The position numbers and the translations under genes are program-made. Under the pieces are notes generated by a model. The model made no database searches, was not told the origin of the DNA, and saw only the letters and a program-made list of their open reading frames with translations. A stretch of 64,000 nucleotides of DNA from Lucinisca nassula (Eukaryota > Mollusca > Bivalvia > Lucinida > Lucinidae): assembly GCA_963580285.1 (NCBI GenBank), contig OY757010.1, positions 219,809,234 through 219,873,233 on the forward strand, written 5' to 3'. This document shows, in pieces, positions 1-8,932 of this stretch (position 1 is its first letter; each line of letters begins with the position of its first letter).

Positions 1-7
1 TAAGCCT

Positions 8-757
8 TTACGTTGGAGCCGTCATAGAATCTGAGGCCTGACCCACCGGCGTGCAATTAAAGAGGGAAGCAAAGTTGCCAACTAAGTCGTTTGACTCTTG
101 CTGAGTGCAGTTATCCCAAACAACATTGGCGTATTCTAAAAGTGGTCTTATAAAAGATATAAATATAGTTTGAAGAGACTTTCTATCAAGCTGGAATTTC
201 AGTCTACGCATAATATTTATGCGAAACCATGCTTTTGCTTTAACAAGTTCTATATGTTCGTGCCAGGAACAGTCCTTTGAGAAGGTGAGACATAAGTGTT
301 TGTGGAAGTCCACATCATTAATTAATTGTTGATTCATGTTAAGCGGTGGATGAAGGGGTTTATTATGTTTCCGTGATAATACCATGGAGTCAGATTTCGC
401 TGGGTTGAAAGATACAAGCCATTTAGTCGTCCACGAATGTATTTTGGCAAGGTCTGCATTCAATTCATCAGCCGCATGTATATGGTTGTCTACAATAATA
501 TAAAGGCTGGTATCGTCGGCGAAGAGCCGTATACAAGAGTCGATATCGTCTACAACGTCATTGATGAAGATAAGAAAAAGTATAGGTCCTAAAATAGATC
601 CCTGCGGTACACCTGCTTTAAGAGGTGCCCAGGAAGAAGCAGATCCAGGTAATACTACTCTCTGTTTCCTGTTTTCCAAATAGTCCTTAAGCCACGCCAG
701 GAAAGAGCCAGATATCCCAGTAGATTCGAGCTTATAGAGAAGGCCATGGTGCCACAC
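8..757 (-). pseudogene. LINE reverse transcriptase, catalytic part (fragment)
   Basis: 249 codons that begin inside the FDRVWHHGLLYKL motif, so the Met is not a real start. It carries the RT palm and thumb blocks: VPQGSILGPILFLIFIND, the catalytic LFADDTSL, and KWLVSFNPAKS. After NVVWDNCTQQESNDLV the sequence no longer resembles an RT C-terminus and stops at position 8. The 3' portion is therefore rearranged, frameshifted or cut off by the window edge. Confidence 0.85.
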
Positions 758-774
758 TCTATCAAATGCCTTGC

Positions 775-1785
775 TTATATCGCAAAATACACTGCGCGAA
801 CTTCTTTGCCTTGGTCAAGAGATTGACAGAAAGTGTTATATATATCTACAAGCTGATTGACTGTAGAGTCGCCGGGAATAAATCCTGACTGTAATGTTGT
901 CAGTATGTCATTATCTCGGATGAAATTAAATACATGTTTATGAACTATTTTTTCTAAGACTTTGCCTACAGCACTGAGAAGAGATATAGGCCTATAATTA
1001 GAAACAACTGAGGGGTCGTCTTTTTTAAAAATAGGAGTTACATTTGCTTCCTTCCATATCAAAGGTACCTTGCCAGAGGTTAACGAGAAGTTAAATAAAT
1101 CACTAAGAGGAAAAGAAAGAGGTTGAGCTAGTTCCTTCAATACGCGGTTGTTTATAGAGTCGGGGCCCGTTGCCTTGCCTAATTTTAAGGATTTTAAAAC
1201 GGATTCAACTTCGGAGGGTGAAGTAGAGACAGAACTCAAGCTATGTCCAGGAGGGGGAAAGTCAAATGATAAGGTGGCATTTGTTTCGTCCAGCTCAGTT
1301 TGTCCTACAAAGAAATCGTTCATTAGCCTTGCCTTGTCAACCTCTTCTGTGTAGACAGTATCATCTTTGTATAACGGAGCGACTGAGGATGATTGGTCAG
1401 GTTTTATAAACTGCTTAAGAGTTTTCCACCAGTCACGTGGTCCTATATCGTTATTATTAAGTTTTGCCGCCAATTTGTCTATTTGTTGTTGTTTAAGCTT
1501 GCGAATTTCTGCTGTAGTATTATTTCTTACGCGTTTATAGCTTTCAAAGTCTGTTATGTTATTTGTTCTTTTAAATTTTTTGTATAAACGTTTGCGTTTT
1601 CCAAATAATTTTTTAGCATCGTTTGTTAACCAGGAAGGATCAGATTGTCGTATCTTAACTCTTTTATTGGGGATGTGTTTGTCAGCTAGTTCTGAGATAC
1701 GTCTTGTTATATTAGATGCATAAATATCTATATCAATGTTCTTAAGTGTTTCCCAGTCAGTTTCAATGTCGGGTAAAAGTCCCAC
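775..1785 (-). pseudogene. LINE reverse transcriptase, N-terminal part with linker (fragment)
   Basis: 336 codons. The first handful of residues come from the inserted SINE; true LINE coding resumes at ETDWETLKNID. A basic linker follows, then the RT fingers: KLGKATGPDSI, WKEANVTPIFKKDD and NYRPISLLSAVGKVLEKI. The frame ends at YFAI-stop, one codon before the catalytic DISKAFD block. The block is readable in the next phase, and a shortened T run at about 764-768 looks like the site of a 1-base loss. Together with the next entry this is one RT split by a frameshift. Confidence 0.85.
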
Positions 1786-1864
1786 AAAATTGGAAGCAAC
1801 GTCTCCAAAATGACCTTTACAGTGTTGACGGGGACGTTAAACATCAAATCAAACAAACAAACAA
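1765..1864 (+). mobile_element. 5'-truncated S1 retroposon inserted in the LINE
   Basis: Contains only the S1 3' portion (GTCGGGTAAAAGTCCCAC onwards) and ends in a CAAACAAACAA tail. It is flanked by a perfect 16-bp target duplication, tttcccagtcagtttc, at 1749-1764 and 1865-1880. 5' truncation, a 3' repeat tail and a long target duplication are the signature of LINE-driven target-primed insertion. It lies opposite in strand to its LINE host and is younger than it. Confidence 0.95.
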
Positions 1865-1917
1865 TTTCCCAGTCAGTTTCTCGAATATCGCGAGTAAAAG
1901 ATTCATAATCACCGCGA

Positions 1918-2565
1918 TCAAATAACCGTATATGCCTGTAGAAGGCAGGAACTACATTTTTTATGAAAGTTTAATACAAAATAGACTGGACAATGGTACC
2001 TAATATTTTGATCGAGAAATGGGTCACCTACCCCGCTTAGAAGTATACTATTTTTATTGGAAGTAAAGACCAAATCTATAATAGAAGATGAGTTCTCAGT
2101 GGAATGGGTTGGCTCCACTATCATCTGGTCTATGCTGAATTGTTGACAGATATCAGAAATTTTTTGGTTGGTTGCGTTTTTTAGGGTATCGAGATTGAGG
2201 TCACCTGTAATAAATACGTCTTTTATATTACTATCAAAGGCAAGACTAATTGAATCTTCAATAACAGACATGATTTGGGAAGGGGAATTTGGGGGTCTAT
2301 AGAAAGTTCCTAGAAGAAATTTTCTGTGGTGAACTGTTACTTCGACCCAGATGCACTCAATATTCGGTAATTCAAGATCGCTCCGACGACGGGAAAATAC
2401 GTTGTCCTTAATGTAGACGCATACCCCTCCGTGGTTATCTCCACCTCGGTCACGACGATAAAGTTTGAATCTATCTAGTTTTATGGAGTCGTCGGGTATA
2501 TTTTGGTTAAGCCAAGTTTCTGTTAAGCAGATGATAGAAAAATTTCTTAGTTCAGTTCCTATCAA
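1918..2565 (-). pseudogene. LINE apurinic-like endonuclease domain (fragment)
   Basis: About 215 codons with the hallmarks of the exonuclease-endonuclease-phosphatase fold of LINE ORF2: IICLTETWL near the start (catalytic Glu in TET), LLGTFYRPPNS in the middle, FITGDLNLD (catalytic Asp and Asn) and SSIIDLVFTS near the end. In active LINEs this domain nicks target DNA to prime reverse transcription. The frame opens without an ATG (its first codon is TTG) and closes at a stop at 1918. The expected continuation (HIRLFDRGDYESF) is visible in another phase just beyond, so the C-terminal end is frameshifted. Confidence 0.85.
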
Positions 2566-2828
2566 ATCAATTTTATTAGTGATGCTTTGGATGTTGTAAT
2601 GAACTTAGAGAAGTATTTTGATAGTAATGCATCATCCATGTCTATTGAGTCAGTTTCAGTTTGAGATAAATTCGGGCCGGGGTTGAGTTCGATATCCCCT
2701 GATCGTTGTAGTAAAAGTGATAGAATTATCAATAATTCAAAAAGCGTAATGTGTTTTATTCCTTTAACTTTGCAGTGGCGAACGTAATGTAAGCCTATCC
2801 GCATCCTGTAAAGTTGAATATCACTCAT
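2562..2828 (-). pseudogene. LINE ORF2 leader with 2A-like motif (fragment)
   Basis: 88 codons. Residues 31-40 are a hydrophobic run (ELLIILSLLL) followed at residues 44-52 by GDIELNPGP, which matches the 2A core D-x-E-x-N-P-G-P (plus-strand positions 2673-2699). 2A motifs cause ribosome skipping between the last G and P. Similar motifs at the start of ORF2 are established for APE-type LINEs of trypanosomes, sea urchins and molluscs, and hydrophobic-plus-2A leaders have been described as dual signal sequences. The frame stops at 2562 and the endonuclease continues in another phase that overlaps it by a few bases, so an indel has probably broken the junction. The initiating ATG at 2828 is plausible but unproven. 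Confidence 0.7.
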
Positions 2829-3430
2829 TCACTTCTAAGAGAAGGTCCTGTGGATGCGGCTAGTGCGAGCAACATGCGGGCACATATTTGGGATAACCAG
2901 CGTCGTCCATGATTGAACGTTTTGTTAGTTGAAATCAGGTAATACAGTCAATTAGCCAACGTGTTAATTTTGACGACGCTAGCACTGGTTTAGTTTGAAT
3001 CCTGTCCATGGTAATACTAATGGTCATTAAAAATGAGAAGAAATAAAATTCCCCGTGGAGCAAAGTAATGGTAAAGTGAAAAACAGCAAAAGTAAGTACA
3101 AAATGTGGTTATATTTCTTATCAACTGCAATAAATTCAAGATGGCGGACATTGCAATCGCGAGAGAGGTATATATTTTTGGCTTACGGGGTATATGGAAA
3201 ATAAATTCCCTTGCGCTGTCCAATCAAATGCCCCGATTTTTTTTTCCAATTTTTCATATTTATCGCTGTTTCAGTCCCTCATTTTGATCTCTTTAACCAA
3301 ATCTTTATAATACAACTTACATCAGCAGCGATTTTAATGGTTGGAATAAAAGTTTTATACTTCGATAAATACCGTGAGCAAGAATTTCATTTATCAATTA
3401 GTTCACATAGCGACAGGTAGTAATAAAACG

Positions 3431-3481
3431 TGACGTCAAAGAGCACGTTTGGAACCCGCGCGTTACGTCATTGTATATAAA
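3431..3481 (+). promoter_or_regulatory. Promoter-like cluster: CRE, ATF-like site, TATA box
   Basis: A perfect CRE palindrome TGACGTCA (3431-3438), a second TTACGTCA (3463-3470) and TATATAAA (3474-3481) stand within 51 bp, about 65 bp upstream of the hammerhead array on its left side. The motif order and spacing fit a pol II core promoter pointing right, antisense to the ribozymes. Function is inference. Confidence 0.3.
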
Positions 3482-3605
3482 TTGACGCCAAAAAGATGGG
3501 AAACTATTGAAAACGTAAATGTTTGAAGACAAATAAACGGAATTGGAATAAAAATCAAATATGAGTTCCTTTAAGAACAATGAAAACATTCATAAGAAAG
3601 AAGAT

Positions 3606-3651
3606 GGTTCATACTACGTAGTTTCGGCTAATAAAGCCTCATCAGTGACCC
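3606..3651 (-). ncRNA. Type I hammerhead ribozyme, unit 1
   Basis: On the minus strand: stem I 5' strand GGGUCA, core CUGAUGA, stem II GGCU/AGCC (4 bp) closed by loop UUAUU, core GAA-A, a short stem III from the palindrome CUACGUAG (A-U, C-G, U-A with ACGU loop), then UA as the cleavage dinucleotide and stem I 3' strand UGAACC. All invariant core residues are present. The cut is predicted between plus positions 3612 and 3611. Stem I has one G/A mismatch here. The very short stem III is typical of metazoan retrozymes, which often cleave as dimers. Confidence 0.9.
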
Positions 3652-3988
3652 TGTAATGATCCGACAACGAAAGCCAGAGGAAACATACTGCAATTTCGCG
3701 AATTTCGAATAGGCAGTCGATTCAAAGACTGATATAAATCAAAATGGAGTCCAAACAACCAAAAACCCGTCCAGAATATGAGTCTAAACCAATAATTTAT
3801 TTCAGATTTCTTAGAATATTCACGCTGATCTCAAAGGACCAAAAGTAAAATATAAACTGCACTATGGTTGATGTACGGGGAGACGTTTTACGGCCGCCAC
3901 ACGGCACAACACCAGCTGCAGTGAAGGCAAATAAAAATTAAATATGAGTTCCTTTAAGAACAATGAAAACATTCATAAGAAAGAAGAT

Positions 3989-4034
3989 GGGTCATACTAC
4001 GTAGTTTCGGCTAATAAAGCCTCATCAGTGACCC
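3989..4034 (-). ncRNA. Type I hammerhead ribozyme, unit 2
   Basis: Same core as unit 1, but the stem I 3' strand reads UGACCC, which pairs perfectly with GGGUCA to give 6 uninterrupted base pairs. This unit is therefore the best-folded of the four and probably nearest the ancestral ribozyme. Predicted cut between plus positions 3995 and 3994. Confidence 0.92.
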
Positions 4035-4371
4035 TGTAATGATCCGACAACGAAAGCCAGAGGAAACATACTGCAATTTTGCGAATTTCGAATAGGCAGT
4101 CGATTCAAAGACTGATATAAATCAAAATGGAGTCCAAACAACCAAAAACCCGTCCAGAATATGAGTCTAAACCAATAATTTATTTCAGATTTCTTAGAAT
4201 ATTCACGCTGATCTCAAAGGACCAAAAGTAAAATATAAACTGCACTATGGTTGATGTACGGGGAGACGTTTTACGGCCGCCACACGGCACAACACCAGCT
4301 GCAGTGAAGGCAAATAAAAATCAAATATGAGTTCCTTTAAGAACAATGAAAACATTCATAAGAAAGAAGAT

Positions 4372-4417
4372 GGTTCATACTACGTAGTTTCGGCTAATAA
4401 AGCCTCATCAGTGACCC
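4372..4417 (-). ncRNA. Type I hammerhead ribozyme, unit 3
   Basis: Identical to unit 1 over the 46-nt core, including the G/A mismatch in stem I. Predicted cut between plus positions 4378 and 4377. The unit differs from its neighbours at a few positions outside the ribozyme. Confidence 0.9.
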
Positions 4418-4754
4418 TGTAATGATCCGACAACGAAAGCCAGAGGAAACATACTGCAATTTTGCGAATTTCGAATAGGCAGTCGATTCAAAGACTGATA
4501 TAAATCAAAATGGAGTCCAAACAACTAAAAACCCGTCCAGAATATGAGTCTAAACCAATAATTTATTTAAGATTTCTTAGAATATTCACGCTGATCTCAA
4601 AGGACCAAAAGTAAAATATAAACTGCACTATGGTTGATGTACGGGGAGACGTTTTACGGCCGCCACACGGCACAACACCAGCTGCAGTGAAGGCAAATAA
4701 AAATCAAATATGAGTTCCTTTAAGAACAATGAAAACATTCATAAGAAAGAAGAT

Positions 4755-4800
4755 GGTTCATACTACGTAGTTTCGGCTAATAAAGCCTCATCAGTGACCC
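4755..4800 (-). ncRNA. Type I hammerhead ribozyme, unit 4
   Basis: Identical to unit 1 over the core. Predicted cut between plus positions 4761 and 4760. The array ends about 280 bp further on at 5078. Confidence 0.9.
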
Positions 4801-5078
4801 TGTAATGATCCGACAACGAAAGCCAGAGGAAACATACTGCAATTTCGCGAATTTCGAATAGGCAGTCGATTCAAAGACTGATATAAATCAAAATGGAGTC
4901 CAAACAACCAAAAACCCGTCCAGAATATGAGTCTAAACCAATAATTTATTTCAGATTTCTTAGAATATTCACGCTGATCTCAAAGGACCAAAAGTAAAAT
5001 ATAAACTGCACTATGGTTGATGTACGGGGAGACGTTTTACGGCCGCCACACGGCACAACACCAGCTGCAGTGAAGGCA

Positions 5079-5955
5079 GACTTGGCTTTTCGCTTGGGTT
5101 TCTTTCAAAGATGACAGCTTCTAATTGAAATATCATTCCGCCGTGGCCGTTGGTAAAAGACATTATCTGAAAAATGCCAGTTCTAGAGACATGAGACGCC
5201 TTTTATCACGTCTGCTTTAAACATGGCGCAATAAAGGAGTCCGATTTTCCGTCCGTTCGTTCGTCAAGCCGTCAACATTTGCGACTACCCTAATTTTCAC
5301 CCCAACCTAAGTGTCTTCACAGGCGAGATTTCGGCGATATCCTTGTGTTACATACGGGCGAGTTATCGTAATAAAAGCAAGTTATTAACATTCCAGTAAC
5401 AGCTTTATCTACATGTACTCCTAGAACTATTGTTCTCAGTATTTCAGTACGAGAACACGGGCTGGGGCGGTTTTAACGAGCATCTACAACCAATGTCTGA
5501 AATCATTACAAAATGGCCAATTTAGCAGACATGAAACCAATAGGTATAAAATCAATACAAAAGAAATACAAATTATATCTGATGTATTTGCTGTCCAGTG
5601 TATACCAATATGAGCGCGAGCGCGCGTGGTACTGGCTTATGTGTTTTCATGTCTTGTATTTGTATCATTTCTAACGCCTGCGAGTAGCTTGAAAAATAAC
5701 TGGAAAAATATAATTCTGCTCCGTTCTGACAGAAATAGCCTGGCAGATTAATACCAACATAATGAATTATGGCAGTTATTTCATCGAGAAGTGAATATGA
5801 TCTTCAATTTTAATATCTCAGAGTCTTGACCAGAGGACCATATGCATGGACTTTCTAATAAATGCCAAGTCCTAAATCGCTGTAGCTCAGATGAAACCTT
5901 TGATCTTGGACAGACAGTACAAACCTCGCCAAGCACAAATGCGTCTTCGGACCTG
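5079..5955. other. No gene seen
   Basis: AT-rich single-copy-looking sequence with a short GCGCGAGCGCGCG alternation near 5614. No reading frame, repeat arms or splice-flanked exon could be supported. Confidence 0.4.
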
Positions 5956-6019
5956 TGCGCACATCAAAAACTGATCAGACTGCGCAAATGCGCAGCCTGA
6001 TCAGCGTTTGATGTGCGCA
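5956..6019. repeat. Palindromic hairpin of the GATCAG type
   Basis: Arms beginning tgcgcacatcaaaaactgat pair with the matching right arm that ends gatgtgcgca; the tip is GACTGCGC-AAAT-GCGCAG. It resembles the centre of M2 and M5 hairpins. Probably a MITE core whose ends have decayed. Confidence 0.6.
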
Positions 6020-7450
6020 GTAAGGACGTCTGTGTACCAAATAATTACTCCGTGTGACAAGGAGAGCTGTATTCTGAATGAGGGGATCTGCAGGTTGGTT
6101 TTTGTCGCCCCTCAGCGCATGCTAGAAGATATAAGAATGCGCGAACACGGACATTGCATTAAACGGCCTTATTTTATAGTCTCCTCGCAGCTGCTATAGC
6201 TGTTCATGTATGATCTTCTGTCAGCAACAAAACCTTAAAATTCATATTCCATTAATAAAACATGGGTTCTGTGTCTCTATAGTGTATTGTTTATGGCTTG
6301 CTATCTATAAATATCTATTGTTGAATTTCCATTCCATCGCGTTTGGTGCCAAACGTTTCAAACTTCTTTTGAAATATCTCTCAGAGGTCTCCTTTAGTGG
6401 GTTTATTGTTTATTAACATAGGACATTAACCGTTTAAACAGAACTTGATGAAATTTTTCTCCTAAAAGTTTGCGCTACATGCAGACAGTAGTTGCAGACA
6501 TAGAGCTAATATAAACACATAAACATGTCTCCGTGCGAGGAACAAGTATGAAAACCGGGCTTGATACAGAGATTGTCCGGAAGAATCGAATCAGAATCCG
6601 AATCATCAACATAACAATTAAACAGGAAGGAACCACAGCAAAAGCACCAACTTGGAACGTCAAAAACAATTACAACCCTCACCCTCACTGAAGGTTTTCT
6701 AACGCATCAATCGGGTAGCAAAGATATATAAGAAATAAGTTCTAGTTCATCAATAAATCTATTAGGGTAACAAAGAAATATAAGAACTATGTTCTAATTC
6801 ATCAATTATTCAATTAATTCGAATGACGAAGAAATACAAGAAATATGTTCTAATTCATCAAAACATCAATTCGGGAAGCAAATTCTTTAAAATGTTTCGA
6901 CTGAGCACGTTTCTACACGGCTTCCTTGATTCTTTTTACCTTATACTCACCAGCACCCTTCTTATGAGGCCTCGTTATTTTACGCGGTCCAGTGCAATTT
7001 AGCTTATGCTAATGTATTTTAATTCGATTGCGATGAAAGCTTCAGGCTTATTTGAATCGCTCTCGAACACTCATTCCGGTACTAATCACACGCGCGAGAG
7101 AGAGGCAGTGACTTTTACATCACTGCTACCAATATACAATATAATAATATACACTTTATTGAGAAAACTCCGGTCATATACATGACATCGAGCTGCATTT
7201 CAATAGAAGTATCAAAACATGGCAATACATTTTCACAGGTTACATAAAAAGCATTTAAATAATCGGATATAACCATGGGAAATATTGTCCTAACTAGAGA
7301 AACTTCAGCAGGCACAACGCCTAAATGGGCACCGCTGATGCAACGTCAACTCAACGTTGCAATGTTGGGTTGACTCCGACTCAGTAGTGCCATGGCACCG
7401 CGCGCCCGCTGAACTGATAGGACGATAGTTGGTGTTGAGGGATGACGGGG
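6020..7450. other. No gene seen
   Basis: Contains a run of direct repeats around 6715-6890 sharing AAGAAATA and TTCTAATTCATCAA (three imperfect copies about 65 bp apart). Small open frames on both strands lack any recognisable domain or codon signature. Confidence 0.4.
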
Positions 7451-7458
7451 GACGGGGT

Positions 7459-7508
<50 letters not shown>
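7459..7508. repeat. (TG)n microsatellite
   Basis: Nearly pure TG dinucleotide run ending in a G tract. The proline/threonine-rich peptides it appears to encode are artefacts. Confidence 0.95.
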
Positions 7509-7509
<1 letters not shown>

Positions 7510-7911
7510 GGGGTTATCGTTCTTAATACCAAACAAATATTTTGCTGTTAATGAAAGTACGAACGCAGCGGGTCGCGCGCAAAGCACAGGAACCATGTAA
7601 ACTTTGCTAGCGACCCGTAGTCGTTCATACCCTCACGAAAAGACAGAAAAATTAAGTTTATTTTTTATAATTACATTCGTTGCCCCTCACCGCTGGGCAA
7701 AAAAGTGCTTATAGGGCAAACTTTTGAAGCCGAAAAACATTTGCACACTGTTTTTACTACAAAGAGCGGAGCAGCGTTGACGTCACCAACGCCCGTAGGA
7801 AACCATGGTTTAGCCCGTCGTCACTTGACGTCAGTGAAAATAATGTGTGGAGGTATGAACTTCATTGTTTTCTATAGGTTTGCATTTCCCTGTACACTGG
7901 AAATGTAAATA

Positions 7912-8060
7912 CAGCAAAACTCCTATATTAAGACCGCCTATGGGACTGTTCAAAAGTGGTCTTCAAGACCACTTTTGAACAGACCCAAAGGTAGTTCCCG
8001 GACATTGCATGCAGAAAACACAAAAAAGACTGAGTCAAATCTACCAAATAAGGTTTACAA
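7912..8060. mobile_element. M4 MITE copy
   Basis: Starts TA-CAGCAAAACTCCTATATT and contains the near-perfect hairpin GACTGTTCAAAAGTGGTC / its complement around AAGACC. The right end is degraded, so its limit is approximate. Confidence 0.65.
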
Positions 8061-8583
8061 AGCATCCCACTGTATCAAGAAAACAGACGACATGGTCCTT
8101 TGGGGGCATTATGATCCGAGTCAACGCGCTTTGCACAGGTCTGTATGCCCAAGAAAGAAAGCAGAAAAAAGGCTGTAAGGTAAAGTGAAATGCATATATG
8201 TGAAAAGTACGGTTTGACCTGCATATATATTGTCCAATTTTAAGGTCATGCAAAATATCTAAAAATACTTTCTTTAGCCTGATTACGTTTGTCAAAACAT
8301 CTGTCAAGTAAGACTGTATCATTAGGTCATTCACGTGGAAAGCGTGAATGAGTAGTTTAGTAACCTTGAGCGGAATTGAATAAGGATGCCGTCATTATGT
8401 TTCTGTGAAATTTCGGAGAGGATTTAATCTAGAGGAAGGGAGAAACAGGAGTAAGTTTTTAGATTCCCTGCGATGTACTCGGTCCCGTTTAGGGTGGTCA
8501 CAGGTGGGGGATGGGGGAGGGGAAGGCAAGCTATCAGCGTCCCTGTGCACGTTGACCTAGGGGCAACGGGAAGGGGTCACAAT

Positions 8584-8894
8584 ATGTTTGTTTTGAAGTT
8601 TAACCGGCCAGCCAACAATATTTAGGTTGTGTCGAGCCGATCAGTTCAGTTCAACCGCCCACACTTTTCCTTGACAGACTTATAAACGCAAGCGGTTAAC
8701 CAGTGCAGCATGTATTCTTTCGCTAGAGACTGACAGCTACCCCTCCCGAGCCAGCAAGGGGGAGATAATGGCCGTAGAAAGGATTCCTCGACCAATTCCC
8801 TCGAAAGAATATTGCCGACCCGGCATGCATCGAGCCCGCGACCTCCTGACCACCAGTCAGTCGCGTGTCCGACTGAATCGACGAGGCCGGCTAT
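8584..8894 (-). mobile_element. S2 SINE, full length
   Basis: On the minus strand it opens with a tRNA-like head (A box TTCAGTCGGACACG, B box GGGCTCGATGCATGCC), then the S2 body (TTCTTTCGAGGG, GTTAACCGCTTGCG) and ends CCGGTTAAACTTCAAAAC. It is more diverged than the other S2 copies. It starts about 38 bp beyond the stop codon of the LINE ORF at 8933 and has the same orientation, so it sits in or at the end of the LINE 3' UTR. Confidence 0.9.
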
Positions 8895-8932
8895 GAAATC
8901 ATAATCGCAAGTATAATAACAGATAACGGAAT

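Larger units (their letters stand above)
1..2830 (-). mobile_element. Degenerate CR1-like LINE (2A-like peptide, APE endonuclease, RT)
   Basis: Reading on the minus strand from about 2828 down, the frames encode a hydrophobic leader with a 2A-like motif, an AP-endonuclease-like domain, a linker and a reverse transcriptase, the order of ORF2 in CR1/Jockey-type non-LTR retrotransposons. Four separate frames are needed to read it: phase changes occur near 2565, near 1930 and near 766, and a SINE fragment interrupts it at 1765-1864. The 3' end is lost or runs off the window. It is a dead copy. Assignment to CR1 rests on domain order and motif spelling, not on a tree. Confidence 0.85.
3547..5078 (-). 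mobile_element. Retrozyme-like tandem array, 4 x 383 bp, hammerhead in each unit
   Basis: Four head-to-tail units with an exact 383-bp period (the ATGAGTTCC landmark falls at 3561, 3944, 4327 and 4710) and only a few substitutions between units. The array spans 1532 bp, exactly 4 units. Each unit carries a complete type I hammerhead core on the minus strand. Tandem units of a few hundred bp with one hammerhead each define retrozymes, non-autonomous retroelements known from plants and metazoans including molluscs. They produce small circular RNAs and depend on other elements for reverse transcription. No protein is encoded; the 31-codon plus-strand frame over the ribozyme is incidental. A plain satellite that happens to carry a ribozyme is the alternative. 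Confidence 0.85.

Noticed and set aside
3561..3656. A 31-codon plus-strand frame (MSSFKNNENIHKK...) repeated in all four 383-bp units, with a silent third-position change
   Set aside because: It lies over the hammerhead core on the opposite strand; the silent change is the stem I base of the ribozyme. Conservation follows from recent array duplication and RNA structure, not protein coding.
7305..7596. His-Thr-rich frames
   Set aside because: They come from the (TG)n tract; no domain or conserved composition outside it.
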